DNA of 43,586 nt from assembly GCA_035581425.1 (NCBI GenBank), contig DATJVP010000083.1, positions 1-43,586 on the forward strand. The letters are read 5' to 3'. Position numbers and translations under genes: made by a program. The DNA comes from DASZHJ01 sp035581425. Its GTDB lineage: Bacteria; Pseudomonadota; Alphaproteobacteria; ATCC43930; CGMCC-115725. This document shows positions 1 to 8,794 of this stretch, one piece after another. The first letter of the stretch is position 1. The number at the start of each line of letters is the position of its first letter. The notes beneath the pieces were generated by a model. It was given only the letters and a program-made list of their open reading frames with translations, searched no databases and was not told where the DNA came from.

Positions 1-992
1 CGCTCGACCGCACCCTCGGCGCCGCCCGCTTCGAGCAGCGCATGACAGGCAAGCCCCGTGTCCCAGATCGGCGAGAGACAGGGCTGGCAATAGCTGCGCC
101 CGGGCTCAAGCACCAGGAGCTTCCGCAACGCAGCCTTCGCCGTGAGGACACGGGGATCGTCCTTGGGCACGCCGAGGCAGTCGAACATCATCACGGCATT
201 CGCCATCGCGGGATATATCCCGCCGAGCCCGTCTTCGCCGTTGAGCCGCTCGCCGACGAAGGCGACCGCCTTTGCGATCGCACGATCGCGCCAGCCCTGC
301 GGGAATTTCGGAACCCAGCGGCGGAGGCGCCGGTCGAGACGCGCGAAGGCCTCCGCCCAATTTGAGCCCTGGAGCCCCGGCGGCGGGATCGGCTCGTCCG
401 GGAGGAAGAGTTCCTGCGCCGTCACGCCGCGGGGATTGCGCGCGCGCGGCTTCATGCTCATCAACACCAAGAGCGGCACGATCACCGTGCGCGACCAGTA
501 GGAAACCTTGCTGAGATGGAACGGGAACCAGCGCGGGAGATGCATGATCTCCACAGGCATCATCGGCACGTGCTCCCAGCTCATCTCGCCGAAGAGCGCG
601 AGCTGGATGCGCGAGAAGACGTTGACGCGGCCGGCGCCACCATGCGCGAGGATCGCCTCGCGCGCGCGGATCATGTGCGGCGCATCCGGCGAATCGCCAG
701 CGGCCTTCAGCGCGAAATAGGCTTTCACCGAGGCGGAGATGTCGAAGTCGCCGCCGTGAAAGAGCGGCCATCCCCCGTGCTCGCCCTGGATCGAACGCAC
801 GTAGTGCGCGAGCGCCTGCTGCAGTCCCTCGTCGATCTCGTCGAGGTAATGCTGGAGCAGCAGGTATTCCGCGGGGATCGTGACATCGGCCTCGAGTTCG
901 AACGCCCAATGTCCGTCGGCATTCTGCAGGCGCAGCAGTGCCGCACTCGCGCTCTCGATGCTTGCATCGAGGCTGCGGGGGGCGGATTCCAC
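1..992 (-). CDS. shc: Squalene-hopene cyclase, N-terminal half (runs off the left edge)
   Basis: Cyclises squalene to hopene/hopanol at the cytoplasmic membrane, the last step of hopanoid core synthesis. About 330 residues are visible. Family landmarks read in one minus-strand frame: LQNADGHWAFELEADVTIP, EHGGWPLFHGGDFDISAS, and near the edge YCQPCLSPIWDTGLA. The catalytic DxDD region lies beyond the window. No ATG exists in this frame after the upstream stop. The start is GTG at 992 (chosen; it precedes the conserved block by about 20 residues) or TTG at 1016, neither with a clear ribosome site. An ATG at 1063 is one frame off and would join the gene only across a six-C run (G run at 1040-1045 on the plus strand). 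Last gene of the hpn block, about 100 bases after hpnE. Confidence 0.93.
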   Translation of the reverse strand, partial: MESAPRSLDASIESASAALLRLQNADGHWAFELEADVTIPAEYLLLQHYLDEIDEGLQQALAHYVRSIQGEHGGWPLFHGGDFDISASVKAYFALKAAGDSPDAPHMIRAREAILAHGGAGRVNVFSRIQLALFGEMSWEHVPMMPVEIMHLPRWFPFHLSKVSYWSRTVIVPLLVLMSMKPRARNPRGVTAQELFLPDEPIPPPGLQGSNWAEAFARLDRRLRRWVPKFPQGWRDRAIAKAVAFVGERLNGEDGLGGIYPAMANAVMMFDCLGVPKDDPRVLTAKAALRKLLVLEPGRSYCQPCLSPIWDTGLACHALLEAGGAEGAVE

Positions 993-1092
993 TCGATAGG
1001 CGCGGGCTTCGGACAAGGGGCTATTCTGGGTGCAGGTGCGGGGGGATTTGCGGGCGACACCATGGCGTCGCCGGCGCCGGGGCTCAAGTGTT

Positions 1093-2343
1093 TTATGTCA
1101 CTCGCCTGAGCAACAGGCCTGCGGCGGCAAAGCCCGAGCGAATCGCTCCTTCTATTGTGGCGGGCAGTCCCGTATCCGTCCAATCCCCTGCCAGAGCCAG
1201 GTTTTGCCACGCCGTTCCTGGCCTCGGACGGTGCGCGAGCTGCTCGGGAGTTGCCGCAAAAGTGGCGCGGCGCTCCTTCACGATCTGCCAGGGCGGCATT
1301 GCTTGCTCGCCGAGATCGTAGGCCCGCGCGACCTCGCGCCAGAGCACCGGAGCGAGCTCCTCGGCCGGCGTGTCCATGAGCCGGTCGGCCGCACTCACCG
1401 TGACGGAGAGAACTTCGCGCTTCCGGAACACCCATTCCGAGGTGCCGCCGATCAGTCCGACAAAAAGGGGCGCTGCGCTGGGCGCGGCAAAGCGATAATG
1501 CGCATTGAGGATGGCGCGGAACTCCTCCGGCGCGTCTATTCCCGGGAGGAGCCGCGTCGCGACCGGCGCGGTCACCGCCAGCACGACCCCGTCCTCCGCG
1601 TCGAGCTCGACGCGGCCCCCGTCGAGTTCGAGCGCCTCGACTCTCGTGCCGTCATCGACGATGCCGCGAAGCCGCGATCCCAGGCGCAGCTCCGCACCGA
1701 GTGTCGAGAGCCGTGCGAGCGCGGGATCGATGAGGCTCTCGGAAAGGCCTTCGCGCGGCACCAGCGGGAGGCAGGCGGCGCCGCCGCGGCCAAAGCTCTC
1801 GCCAAGCACGCGGCGCAAGAGCTGAGCGGAGCCCGCCTCGACTTCGGTATTGAGCGCAGCGACCGCGAGCGGCTGCCAGAGGCGGCGGAACAGCAGGGTG
1901 CGGGTGTCGAGCGCTTCCGCGACCGTCGCTTCCGGACCCCGGCGCTGCAGCCCCAGCGCGCGGAGATAATCGAAAGCCCGGGTGCCAGGGACCCGGCGCC
2001 TTCGGCTCCAGAGCCACCAGGGGATGCGTCCGCGATTGGGCCGGAGCGTCCAGCGCTCGCCCGTTCCGAGATCGAGGAAGGGATAGGCCGGCGACGACGG
2101 CCCCGTCAGCGTATCGGCCGCACCGATCGCGCGGAGATAGTCCATCGCCGCGGTATTGCCGGCGATGAGGAGGTGATTGCCGTTGTCGATGCGGCAATCG
2201 AGGCTCGTATCGAAATAGGAGCGGCACCGCCCGCCGGCCTGCCGGCCGGCCTCGTGGAGGACGACGGTACGGCGAGCCTCCGCGAGGCGCAGCGCCGCCG
2301 CGAGCCCCGCAAGCCCCGCCCCCACCACATGGACGCGCTTCAC
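1093..2343 (-). CDS. hpnE: Hydroxysqualene dehydroxylase HpnE
   Basis: FAD-dependent enzyme that reduces hydroxysqualene to squalene, third step of the HpnC-HpnD-HpnE route that replaces squalene synthase. The 416-residue protein opens with a Rossmann FAD motif (VVGAGLAGLAAALRLAE, residues 6-22), followed by GGRCRSYFD, the region shared with phytoene-desaturase-like amine oxidases. The C-terminal FAD segment (LALAGDWTDTGLPATIEGA) is also present, so the protein looks complete. Its start overlaps the hpnD stop by 4 bases (2340-2343), which implies coupled translation. Position between hpnD and shc is the usual order. Confidence 0.95.
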   Translation of the reverse strand: MKRVHVVGAGLAGLAAALRLAEARRTVVLHEAGRQAGGRCRSYFDTSLDCRIDNGNHLLIAGNTAAMDYLRAIGAADTLTGPSSPAYPFLDLGTGERWTLRPNRGRIPWWLWSRRRRVPGTRAFDYLRALGLQRRGPEATVAEALDTRTLLFRRLWQPLAVAALNTEVEAGSAQLLRRVLGESFGRGGAACLPLVPREGLSESLIDPALARLSTLGAELRLGSRLRGIVDDGTRVEALELDGGRVELDAEDGVVLAVTAPVATRLLPGIDAPEEFRAILNAHYRFAAPSAAPLFVGLIGGTSEWVFRKREVLSVTVSAADRLMDTPAEELAPVLWREVARAYDLGEQAMPPWQIVKERRATFAATPEQLAHRPRPGTAWQNLALAGDWTDTGLPATIEGAIRSGFAAAGLLLRRVT

Positions 2344-3203
2344 AGCAGCCCGTAGCGCAGCGCGAAGAAGAGCTTGACCGCGCTGGGGATGCGGACCGGG
2401 CGATCCAGATGCCGCCAGCCCCGACGCTTCAAACGGCGGAGGATCGCCGCATAGACCGCCCCCATCGCAGCCGCGGGACGCATCGGCTTGCGCGGACAGG
2501 CACGCATCGCCGCACGCGCCTCCGCGAAATGCCGCTCCGCGATCTCCGCGAGCGCTTCGCAGGCGAGCGGCAGCGCCGGATGCGTCAGTACCGAGGCGGG
2601 ATCGCCGATGGGAATACCCTCCCCCTCCAGCAGTTCCTGCGGGAGATAGAGCCGTCCACGCTCGGCATCCTCCAGGAGATCGCGGAGGATGTTGGTGAGC
2701 TGCAGCGCGCGCCCCAGCGAGTAGGCAACCCGATCCGCGGCGGTGGAAGCGACGCCGAAGGCGCGCACGGAAAGGCGTCCCACCGCGCTCGCGACGCGGT
2801 CGCAGTAGAGGTCGAGCTCGGCCATGCCGGGCGCACGGATGTCCGCGACCGCATCCATCTCCATGCCGTCGATCACCGCGAGGAAATCCTCGCGACGGAG
2901 CGCGAAGTCGCGGGTGGGCTCGAGCAGCGCGCGCGTGATGGTGGTCGTGGGCATTCCCGCGAAGAGCGCATCGATCTCGCGCCGCCAGCCATCGAGGCCG
3001 CGACGCTTCGCGTCAGCGGGATCGGCGCTGTCGGCGATGTCGTCGACCTCGCGGCAGAAGGCGTAGATCGCGAACATCGCATCGCGCCGCGCCTCCGGAA
3101 GAACGCGCATCGCCCAGTAAAAGGACGTGCCCGCGGCCTCGACACGCGCTCGGACGGCGGCGCGCGCCTCGGAGGGACTCAAGGGTGCAGCGGCGACGCT
3201 CAT
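2340..3203 (-). CDS. hpnD: Presqualene diphosphate synthase HpnD
   Basis: Condenses two farnesyl diphosphates to presqualene diphosphate. The 287-residue protein shows the trans-isoprenyl diphosphate synthase signatures: first aspartate motif CREVDDIADSAD at 50-61, EMDAVAD at 115-121 and YCDRVASAVGR at 133-143, equivalent to the YCxxVAGxVG signature of squalene/phytoene synthases. The start at 3203 is chosen because its ATG overlaps the hpnC stop as ATGA. An in-frame ATG at 3260 would add 19 residues unlike the family and would overlap hpnC by about 60 bases. Tightly packed between hpnC and hpnE. Confidence 0.95.
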   Translation of the reverse strand: MSVAAAPLSPSEARAAVRARVEAAGTSFYWAMRVLPEARRDAMFAIYAFCREVDDIADSADPADAKRRGLDGWRREIDALFAGMPTTTITRALLEPTRDFALRREDFLAVIDGMEMDAVADIRAPGMAELDLYCDRVASAVGRLSVRAFGVASTAADRVAYSLGRALQLTNILRDLLEDAERGRLYLPQELLEGEGIPIGDPASVLTHPALPLACEALAEIAERHFAEARAAMRACPRKPMRPAAAMGAVYAAILRRLKRRGWRHLDRPVRIPSAVKLFFALRYGLL

Positions 3204-4078
3204 GCCGCCCCCCGCCCGCCGCGCCAAAGCCCAATGACGAGGGCCGCAGCGAAGTCCCATTTGCCGAGCTTGACGCGGCTCGCCAGCGGATCGCCACGAC
3301 GGAGATGCTCGGTGAGGCGCTCCGCGAGATTGACGATGATGGCCGTCTCGCGCCGGAGACCACGGCTTTCAACGCGCGGCGGCAGGTCGCGCGCCCGCCG
3401 CACCAGCTCCGCGGTGCGGTCGAGGAGATAGTCGAGAACGCGGCGCAAGCCCGGCGTCGCGGAGGCGAGCGTCAAATCGTCGATCGCAGCGCCGAACCGC
3501 GCGAGATCCTCGGTCGGGAGATAGACGCGGTCCAGCAAGCGATGATCGGTGACGCAGTCCTGCAGGTGGTTCAATACCTGCAGCGCTGAGCAGAGCGCGT
3601 CGTTGGGCGGCCAGGTGTCGCGGCTCTCGCCGTGGAGGTCGAGAAGCTGCCGCCCCACCGGCGAAGCGGAATAGCGGCAATACTCCATGAGATCGTCCCA
3701 GTCGCGATAGCGAAGCTTGGTCGCGTCCATGCGGAAGGCGCGGAGCACGTCGTGGCAATGCTGCGGCGTGACGCCCGTCGCTAGGAGGCTTTCGCGCATC
3801 GCCTTCGCCGCCGGAGCGTCCTCGCCGGGTGCACCGTCGAGCACCGCGCCCATGCGGTCGAGCCGGCGGACTTTCTCTTCCGCAGAGAGATCGGGGCTGT
3901 CGGCGACGTCGTCCGCCTGGCGCGCGAAGCGGTAGAAGGCGTGCACGGCCGGGCGCAGGTCGCGCCGAATGAGCCAGGAGCCCACGGGAAAATTCTCGTC
4001 CGCGGCGCCCTTGCCGGACGGCATCTCCACGGTGGCGATCAAGCCGCGGGACTCCCAGCGTGCGTGCGACCCTTCCAT
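3200..4078 (-). CDS. hpnC: Hydroxysqualene synthase HpnC
   Basis: Converts presqualene diphosphate to hydroxysqualene. It is the second isoprenyl-synthase-fold paralogue of the block. The 292-residue protein has ENFPVGSWLIRRDLRPAV near the N-terminus (typical of HpnC), RQADDVADSPD at 53-63 and YCRYSASPVGRQLLDLHG in the middle. The start at 4078 is supported by a strong ribosome site (AGAGGAGGAG) directly upstream on the minus strand, although it overlaps the end of hpnB by 40 bases. An internal ATG at 4024 (MPSGKGAADENF) is the alternative. The same frame stays open far upstream to 4552, but that part is the shadow of hpnB. Confidence 0.94.
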   Translation of the reverse strand: MEGSHARWESRGLIATVEMPSGKGAADENFPVGSWLIRRDLRPAVHAFYRFARQADDVADSPDLSAEEKVRRLDRMGAVLDGAPGEDAPAAKAMRESLLATGVTPQHCHDVLRAFRMDATKLRYRDWDDLMEYCRYSASPVGRQLLDLHGESRDTWPPNDALCSALQVLNHLQDCVTDHRLLDRVYLPTEDLARFGAAIDDLTLASATPGLRRVLDYLLDRTAELVRRARDLPPRVESRGLRRETAIIVNLAERLTEHLRRGDPLASRVKLGKWDFAAALVIGLWRGGRGAA

Positions 4079-5187
4079 TCTCCTCCTCTGCCGAGCCAAT
4101 GGCGCCGCGCGGAATCGACGGTCGCGGCGATGTACACCAAAGCGATGAGCGGCAGCAAGGGCGCCCAGGCCGGCGATTGCTCGTAGAGGCGCAGCGTCGG
4201 CAGATAAGCGAGCGCCATCACGGACCACGCGGAAACGCCGAGCCAAGCCGCTGCATTGCCCGAGCAGGCGACCGCAACGGGCGCAAGGAAGGTCAGCGTC
4301 ATGCCCAACACCGTCGCGACCAACAGCAGCGGAGAATACCTGAGCTGCGCGTAGGCGGTCCGCGCTACCATCCGCCAGATATCCTCGAGCGCGGGATAGG
4401 CGCGCAAGCTCCGGGTCTCCGTGCTGAGCCCGAGCCAGATCGGCCCGCCGCGCTTCACCGCGCGCGCGAGGGCGCAGTCGTCGATGATCTCGCCGCGGAT
4501 CGCGCCGATGCCGCCGATCCGCCGCAGCGCCTCGCGCCGGACCAGGACGCATCCGCCCGCCGCGCCGGCGGTGCGGTTGCGGGGATCGCGGATGCGGGCG
4601 AAGGGATAGAGCATCTCGAAGAAGAAGACGAAGGCCGGCACGAGGAAGCGCTCGGCGATGCTCTCCATCCGCAAGCGCACCATAAGCGAGGCGAGATCGA
4701 GGCCCGTCGCGATCCGCGCGGCGAGCTCGCGGAGGTTGGTGCGGTGATGGAGGATGTCGGCGTCGGTCAGCAGGATCAGCGCCGGCGGCAGATCGCGCCG
4801 CTCCGCCTCGGCAATCCCTTCACTGAGCGCCCAGAGCTTCCCCGTCCAGCCCTGCGGCAGGTCGCGGGCCCGCAAAACGGTGAGGCGATTTCCGGCATCG
4901 GCGTCGAGGGCAGCGGCGCGCGCAACCTCGGCAGTGCCGTCGCTGCTTTGATCGTCGACGAGGATCACGGAAAATTCGCCGGGATAGTCTTGGCCCAGCA
5001 GCGAGCCCACGGCTTCGCCGATGTGCTCGGCCTCGTTCCGTGCGGGCACCACCGCGACAATTCTGGGCCAGTGCTCGGGTTCCGGCGCCCTCGGCTGCAC
5101 CATCTCACGCCAGAAGTTGCCGCGCAGCAGCAGGAGATAAATCCAAATGCCGAGGCTGATCCCGGCGAGTGCCGTCCAATAGATCAC
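4039..5187 (-). CDS. hpnB: Hopanoid-associated glycosyltransferase HpnB
   Basis: Family 2-type membrane glycosyltransferase linked to hopanoid loci. The exact acceptor is not established from sequence. An N-terminal membrane segment (IYWTALAGISLGIWIYLLLL) is followed by the GT-A core: VVPARNEAEHIGEAV from about residue 46, and VDDQSSDGTAEVA with the nucleotide-sugar aspartates at about 78-85. LLTDADILH and GEIIDDCALARAVKR come next, then three or four C-terminal hydrophobic segments. The start is placed at GTG 5187, which overlaps the hpnA stop as GTGA and puts the membrane segment at the N-terminus. ATG 5214 would add nine residues. The gene overlaps hpnC by 40 bases. Confidence 0.93.
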   Translation of the reverse strand: MIYWTALAGISLGIWIYLLLLRGNFWREMVQPRAPEPEHWPRIVAVVPARNEAEHIGEAVGSLLGQDYPGEFSVILVDDQSSDGTAEVARAAALDADAGNRLTVLRARDLPQGWTGKLWALSEGIAEAERRDLPPALILLTDADILHHRTNLRELAARIATGLDLASLMVRLRMESIAERFLVPAFVFFFEMLYPFARIRDPRNRTAGAAGGCVLVRREALRRIGGIGAIRGEIIDDCALARAVKRGGPIWLGLSTETRSLRAYPALEDIWRMVARTAYAQLRYSPLLLVATVLGMTLTFLAPVAVACSGNAAAWLGVSAWSVMALAYLPTLRLYEQSPAWAPLLPLIALVYIAATVDSARRHWLGRGGEWKGRTHAGSPAA

Positions 5188-6191
5188 CGCAGCATCCCCC
5201 GCTCGCGAAACCAATCGATCGCGTCCGCAAGCGCCTGATCGGTGGGACGCGTACGATATCCGAGCTCGCGCTCGGCCTTGACGGAGGAGAAGTACATCTT
5301 CTTACGCGCCATGCGCAGGCTGTCGAAGGTCACCATGGGCTCGCGGCCGGTGATGCGGCCGATCGTCTCTGCGACTGCCGCCACGGGCCAGACGACGCCG
5401 AGCGGCAGGCGCAGGCTCGGTGGCTTGCGGCGGACGATGGCAGCAATCCGGCGGAGTATCTCCGCGAGCGCGAGGTTCTCGCCGCCGAGGATGTAGCGCT
5501 CGCCAATCTTGCCGCGCTCCTCCGCGAGGAGATGGCCTTGCGCAACGTCGTCGACATGGACGAGGTTGAGTCCGGTATCGACGAAGGCGGGCATCCGGCC
5601 CGAGGCGGCTTCGAGAATGACGCGGCCGGTCGGCGTCGGCTTGATGTCCCGCGGCCCCACGGGGGTCGAGGGATTGACGATCACAGCGGGAAGATGCTGG
5701 GTCTCCACGAGATGCCGGACCTCGGCTTCTGCCAAAAACTTCGACTGCTTGTAGGGGCCGACCATGTCGGCGTAGCTGCTGGGCGTCGTCTCGTCGGCGG
5801 GAGTGCCATCGGCATTAAGGCCGAGGGTCGCGACACTCGAGGTGTAGACGATGCGCTCGACGCCGGCGGCCTGCGCCGCCTCCATGAGCGAGCGCGTGCC
5901 CTCGACGTTGGCGCGGAACATCTGCGCGGGATCGCGCACCCAGAGCCGATAGTCCGCCGCCACGTGATAGAGCGTGCCGCAGTTTGCGACGGCGCTCGCC
6001 AGGCTCGCCCGATCCTCCAGGGATCCCAGCGCGATCTCGATATCGAGCCCCGCGAGGTTGCGCCGGTCGCTCGCGGGTCGCGTGAGCACGCGGACGCGAC
6101 GCTTCGTCGCAAGCAGAGCGCGCGCCACCGCGGCGCCCACGAATCCCGTGGCGCCCGTGACCAGCACGGGCTTAGAGGGTGCAGATTGCAT
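5184..6191 (-). CDS. hpnA: Hopanoid-associated sugar epimerase HpnA
   Basis: Extended short-chain dehydrogenase/NAD-dependent epimerase of the HpnA family, thought to act on the hopanoid side-chain sugar. The 335-residue protein shows the nucleotide motif VTGATGFVGAAVARAL (11-26), the YTSSVATLG serine region at 116-124 and the catalytic YKQSK at 147-151. VNPSTPVGPRDIKPTPTG is characteristic of this family. It precedes hpnB with overlapping stop/start. It lies 74 bases after dxr, a gap filled by a hairpin (6214-6252). Confidence 0.95.
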   Translation of the reverse strand: MQSAPSKPVLVTGATGFVGAAVARALLATKRRVRVLTRPASDRRNLAGLDIEIALGSLEDRASLASAVANCGTLYHVAADYRLWVRDPAQMFRANVEGTRSLMEAAQAAGVERIVYTSSVATLGLNADGTPADETTPSSYADMVGPYKQSKFLAEAEVRHLVETQHLPAVIVNPSTPVGPRDIKPTPTGRVILEAASGRMPAFVDTGLNLVHVDDVAQGHLLAEERGKIGERYILGGENLALAEILRRIAAIVRRKPPSLRLPLGVVWPVAAVAETIGRITGREPMVTFDSLRMARKKMYFSSVKAERELGYRTRPTDQALADAIDWFRERGMLR

Positions 6192-6213
6192 AGTTTAGGA
6201 CGATGGGCCGGCA

Positions 6214-6252
6214 CTCTCACGCTTCCAACGCTTCGCGCTGGGAGGGTGAGGG
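6214..6252 (-). repeat. Long imperfect hairpin between dxr and hpnA
   Basis: Two 18-base arms (6214-6231 and 6235-6252) with a 3-base loop match at 14 of 18 positions, plus two G-U pairs. On the minus strand the element begins CCCTCACCCTCCCAGCGC. It occupies most of the 74-base dxr-hpnA gap. It resembles the GC-rich dispersed hairpins of alphaproteobacterial intergenic DNA and shares CCCTCACCC/GGGTGAGGG with the element at 24577-24609. No T-run follows, so it is more likely an RNA-stability or dispersed-repeat element than a terminator. Confidence 0.6.
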
Positions 6253-6265
6253 TCTCGCCGCAAGG

Positions 6266-7456
6266 TCATTGCGCGGCGACGACGGTGCCGTTGCCGATCG
6301 CGCGCTCCGCGGTCGCGCGCGCCTCGCGATCGACGGCGATTACGTCGTCGAGGCTCTCGACCGCGCGCGTGGGCAAGGCGTCGAGCGTGCGCTCGACCGT
6401 GCGGGCGATGTCGAGGAAGCCGATGCGGCGCTCGAGGAAGGCCGCAACAGCGACCTCGTTTGCGGCATTGAGGACCGTAGGTGCGGTGCCGCCTTCGAGG
6501 AGCGCGTTTCGCGCAAGGCGCAACGCCGGGAAGCGCTGGGGATCGGGCGCCTCGAAGGTGAGGCGCGCGAGCGTCGCGAGGTCGAGGCGCGGGCTCGGAG
6601 CGCCGATACGGTCGGGCCAGCCGAGCGTGCTCGCGATGGGCGTGCGCATGTCCGGGGATCCCAACTGCGCGAGCATCGAGCCGTCGCTGTAGCAGACGAT
6701 GCCATGCACCACCGATTGCGGGTGCACGACCACCTCGATGCGCTCGCTCGGAAGGCCGAAGAGGTGATGCGCCTCGATCACCTCCAGGCCCTTGTTCATC
6801 ATGGTCGCGGAATCGACGGAGATCTTGGCGCCCATGCGCCAGTTTGGATGCGCGACCGCCTGCTCCGGGCTCATGCGCTCCATCTCCGCGAGGCTCCGCT
6901 CGCGGAAGGGACCGCCGCTTGCGGTAAGGATGATGCGCTCGATCGCATGCCGCTGCGGCTCGTCGAAGACCTGGAAGATCGCATTGTGCTCGCTGTCGAC
7001 GGGAAGGAAGCGCGCTCCGTGCGTTTTCGCCTCCGCCGTCACGAGGGCGCCGGCGCAGACCAGCACTTCCTTATTGGCGAGCGCCACCAGCGCGCCGCGC
7101 CGGACCGCGGCCAGCGTCGGCGCGAGCCCCGCGGCGCCGACGATTGCGGCCATCACCCAATCCGCCGGGAGCGTCGCCGCTTCGACGAGAGCCTCCTGGC
7201 CTGCGCCGGGCTCGATCCCGCTCCCTGCGAGCGCCGATTTGAGCGCGCGATAGTGGCTCTCCTCCGCGATCACCGCGAATTTGGCACGGAGCCGCTTCGC
7301 CTGCTCCGCCAGAAGCTCGACGTTCCGATGGGCTGTAAGGGCCTCCACCCGGTAGCTCTCGGGCTCGGCCTCGATGAGCGAGACCGTGTTGCAGCCGACC
7401 GACCCGGTCGAGCCGAGAATGCTGACACGGCGGGGCTTCGAGGGATTGCGTTCCAT
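6266..7456 (-). CDS. dxr: 1-deoxy-D-xylulose 5-phosphate reductoisomerase
   Basis: Makes 2-C-methyl-D-erythritol 4-phosphate with NADPH, the committed step of the MEP isoprenoid pathway. Residue landmarks in the 396-residue protein: GSTGSVG (15-21) for NADPH, NKE at 128-130, metal ligands in DSEHNAIFQ (from 154), the SGGPFRE loop (from 180) and MNKGLEVIEAHHLF (from 220). ATG 7456 is used because MERNPSKPRRVSILGSTGS matches the family N-terminus. The frame stays open 44 residues further upstream but that stretch is not DXR-like. It stands just upstream of hpnA on the same strand, so precursor supply and hopanoid synthesis may share a transcript. Confidence 0.96.
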   Translation of the reverse strand: MERNPSKPRRVSILGSTGSVGCNTVSLIEAEPESYRVEALTAHRNVELLAEQAKRLRAKFAVIAEESHYRALKSALAGSGIEPGAGQEALVEAATLPADWVMAAIVGAAGLAPTLAAVRRGALVALANKEVLVCAGALVTAEAKTHGARFLPVDSEHNAIFQVFDEPQRHAIERIILTASGGPFRERSLAEMERMSPEQAVAHPNWRMGAKISVDSATMMNKGLEVIEAHHLFGLPSERIEVVVHPQSVVHGIVCYSDGSMLAQLGSPDMRTPIASTLGWPDRIGAPSPRLDLATLARLTFEAPDPQRFPALRLARNALLEGGTAPTVLNAANEVAVAAFLERRIGFLDIARTVERTLDALPTRAVESLDDVIAVDREARATAERAIGNGTVVAAQ

Positions 7457-7505
7457 GGCTACTGATAAACCGGCCACCCCTTCCGGTGCAAACCGGCAAA
7501 TCGTG

Positions 7506-8210
7506 TCAGCCCGACGAGACCTGCCCCGTCGCTCGGAGTTCCTCGACCCGATGCGCGATGCGCTCGAGATGGCGGTCGCGAATGCCAAGATCTTGAAGAT
7601 GCTGGACCGTAGAAAAGAGGTAATGACAACAGGGCCCTAGAGCGCCTTCTGCACGTGCTATCACAGCCGCCACCCGCTCGTCCGGGAGCTTCCCGGCATA
7701 GCGGGGATGGGCGGTATTCATGGCGAAGGTAACAGCGCGAACCGCACCTTCGGGAGTCGAGGCCTTGATCCAGCGGGGCTCGTAGGCGCCGGTCAGCATC
7801 TCGCGATGCCAGAGCAGCAGCAGCTCATGCTCGCTCTCCGCCGCCGCGATGCGGTAGACGACGCCGCTGCAGGAGCCGCCGCGCTCGAGTCCCAGCGTCA
7901 GTCCCGGCGAATCGGCCGTGCCGCGCCCTAGATGCGTCCATAGGCAGAAACGCCGGTGATGGCCCCAGACCTCCGCTCGCCGCCGCTCGACGGTGTGGAT
8001 GGTGGGGTTCCAAATGAGGGAGCCATAGGCGAAGAGCCAGACGTCCCCGGCTCCGTCCGGGCGCTTCGCGAGAGTGGCCGCGATCGACGCCTTATGCTCC
8101 TCCTCGGTTCGAATTTTCAGACTGGGATCGGCGGTTGCGATCCAGCGCCGCATCGTGCCGTTCAGAATATTCTCGCGCGTGAGCTCGATCTCGCGTTTGG
8201 GCTCGGTCAT
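7506..8210 (-). CDS. ChaC-type gamma-glutamylcyclotransferase
   Basis: Predicted glutathione-specific gamma-glutamylcyclotransferase, which cleaves glutathione to 5-oxoproline and Cys-Gly in the cytosol. The 234-residue protein contains the family substrate loop VWLFAYGSLIWNP (57-69) and the expected catalytic glutamate in WHREMLTGAY (Glu137). There is no signal peptide. It starts 6 bases after the marR stop, so the two are surely co-transcribed, and ends 49 bases before dxr. Why a glutathione-degrading enzyme sits between a MarR regulator and dxr is not obvious from sequence. Confidence 0.88.
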   Translation of the reverse strand: MTEPKREIELTRENILNGTMRRWIATADPSLKIRTEEEHKASIAATLAKRPDGAGDVWLFAYGSLIWNPTIHTVERRRAEVWGHHRRFCLWTHLGRGTADSPGLTLGLERGGSCSGVVYRIAAAESEHELLLLWHREMLTGAYEPRWIKASTPEGAVRAVTFAMNTAHPRYAGKLPDERVAAVIARAEGALGPCCHYLFSTVQHLQDLGIRDRHLERIAHRVEELRATGQVSSG

Positions 8211-8216
8211 GTTCGG

Positions 8217-8696
8217 CTAGGAAAGCGCGGGGTCTTCGTCGAGGGAGCCGCGAAGCTTGGTGAGGAGCGCGTTGAGTATCTGCAGCTCCTGCGCCGAGAG
8301 CGCTCTGAGCGCCACTCGGTTCACCTCCGCTGCAAGCGGCAGAAGGCGCTTTTCGAGCGCGCGTCCCCGTTCCGTAAGGAAGACGTTGACGATCCGCCGG
8401 TCCGCGCGATTGCGAAGCCGGCGGACGAGCCCTTTGCGCTCCATGTTGTTGAGCGCGCTCGCGGTCGTCGGCTCCATCATGCCGACGCGTTGGCTGAGCT
8501 CTCGCTGGCTGATGCCGTCCTCGAGCCAGAGCACGCGGAGGAAATACCACATGCCGATGGTGACGCCCTCCGGCGCGATCCTCGCCTGGAGCGAGCGAGT
8601 AAAAGCGCGGTGCGTCTGTCGCACGAGATAACCGACGCTGCGCCCCGGTGGCAGCAGCGCGTCGATCGCGATCTCGTCCTCGGCGATGGCAGTCAT
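8217..8696 (-). CDS. MarR-family transcriptional regulator (1)
   Basis: Winged-helix DNA-binding protein of 159 residues. The central MarR domain is clear: ISQRELSQRVGMMEPTTASA is the recognition helix region and RRLRNRADRRIVNVFLTERG the wing with the conserved DRR. The N-terminal helix (RSVGYLVRQTHRAFTRSLQ) and C-terminal helix form the dimer region. ATG 8696 is preferred over 8732, whose extra residues lack family similarity. It is divergent from the Rieske oxygenase gene (start 8833) across a gap holding a GTTAG-N4-CTAAC palindrome. By family habit it probably represses that gene and itself, responding to an aromatic ligand. Confidence 0.9.
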   Translation of the reverse strand: MTAIAEDEIAIDALLPPGRSVGYLVRQTHRAFTRSLQARIAPEGVTIGMWYFLRVLWLEDGISQRELSQRVGMMEPTTASALNNMERKGLVRRLRNRADRRIVNVFLTERGRALEKRLLPLAAEVNRVALRALSAQELQILNALLTKLRGSLDEDPALS

Positions 8697-8794
8697 GCCC
8701 TCTCGTCTAGAGCCAAGCACAGTGCACGTCAAAGGCCCCGCGGTCGCAGGAGCCGTAACAATTGACCGAGGTCGCAGGCTCTGCGATCCTCATC

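Noticed and set aside
4079..4552. Upstream extension of the hpnC frame
   Set aside because: These codons are out-of-frame hpnB. HpnC similarity starts only after 4078, where a strong ribosome site lies.
5169..6692. 507-codon plus-strand open frame
   Set aside because: It is antisense to hpnA and the end of dxr, both complete and certain.
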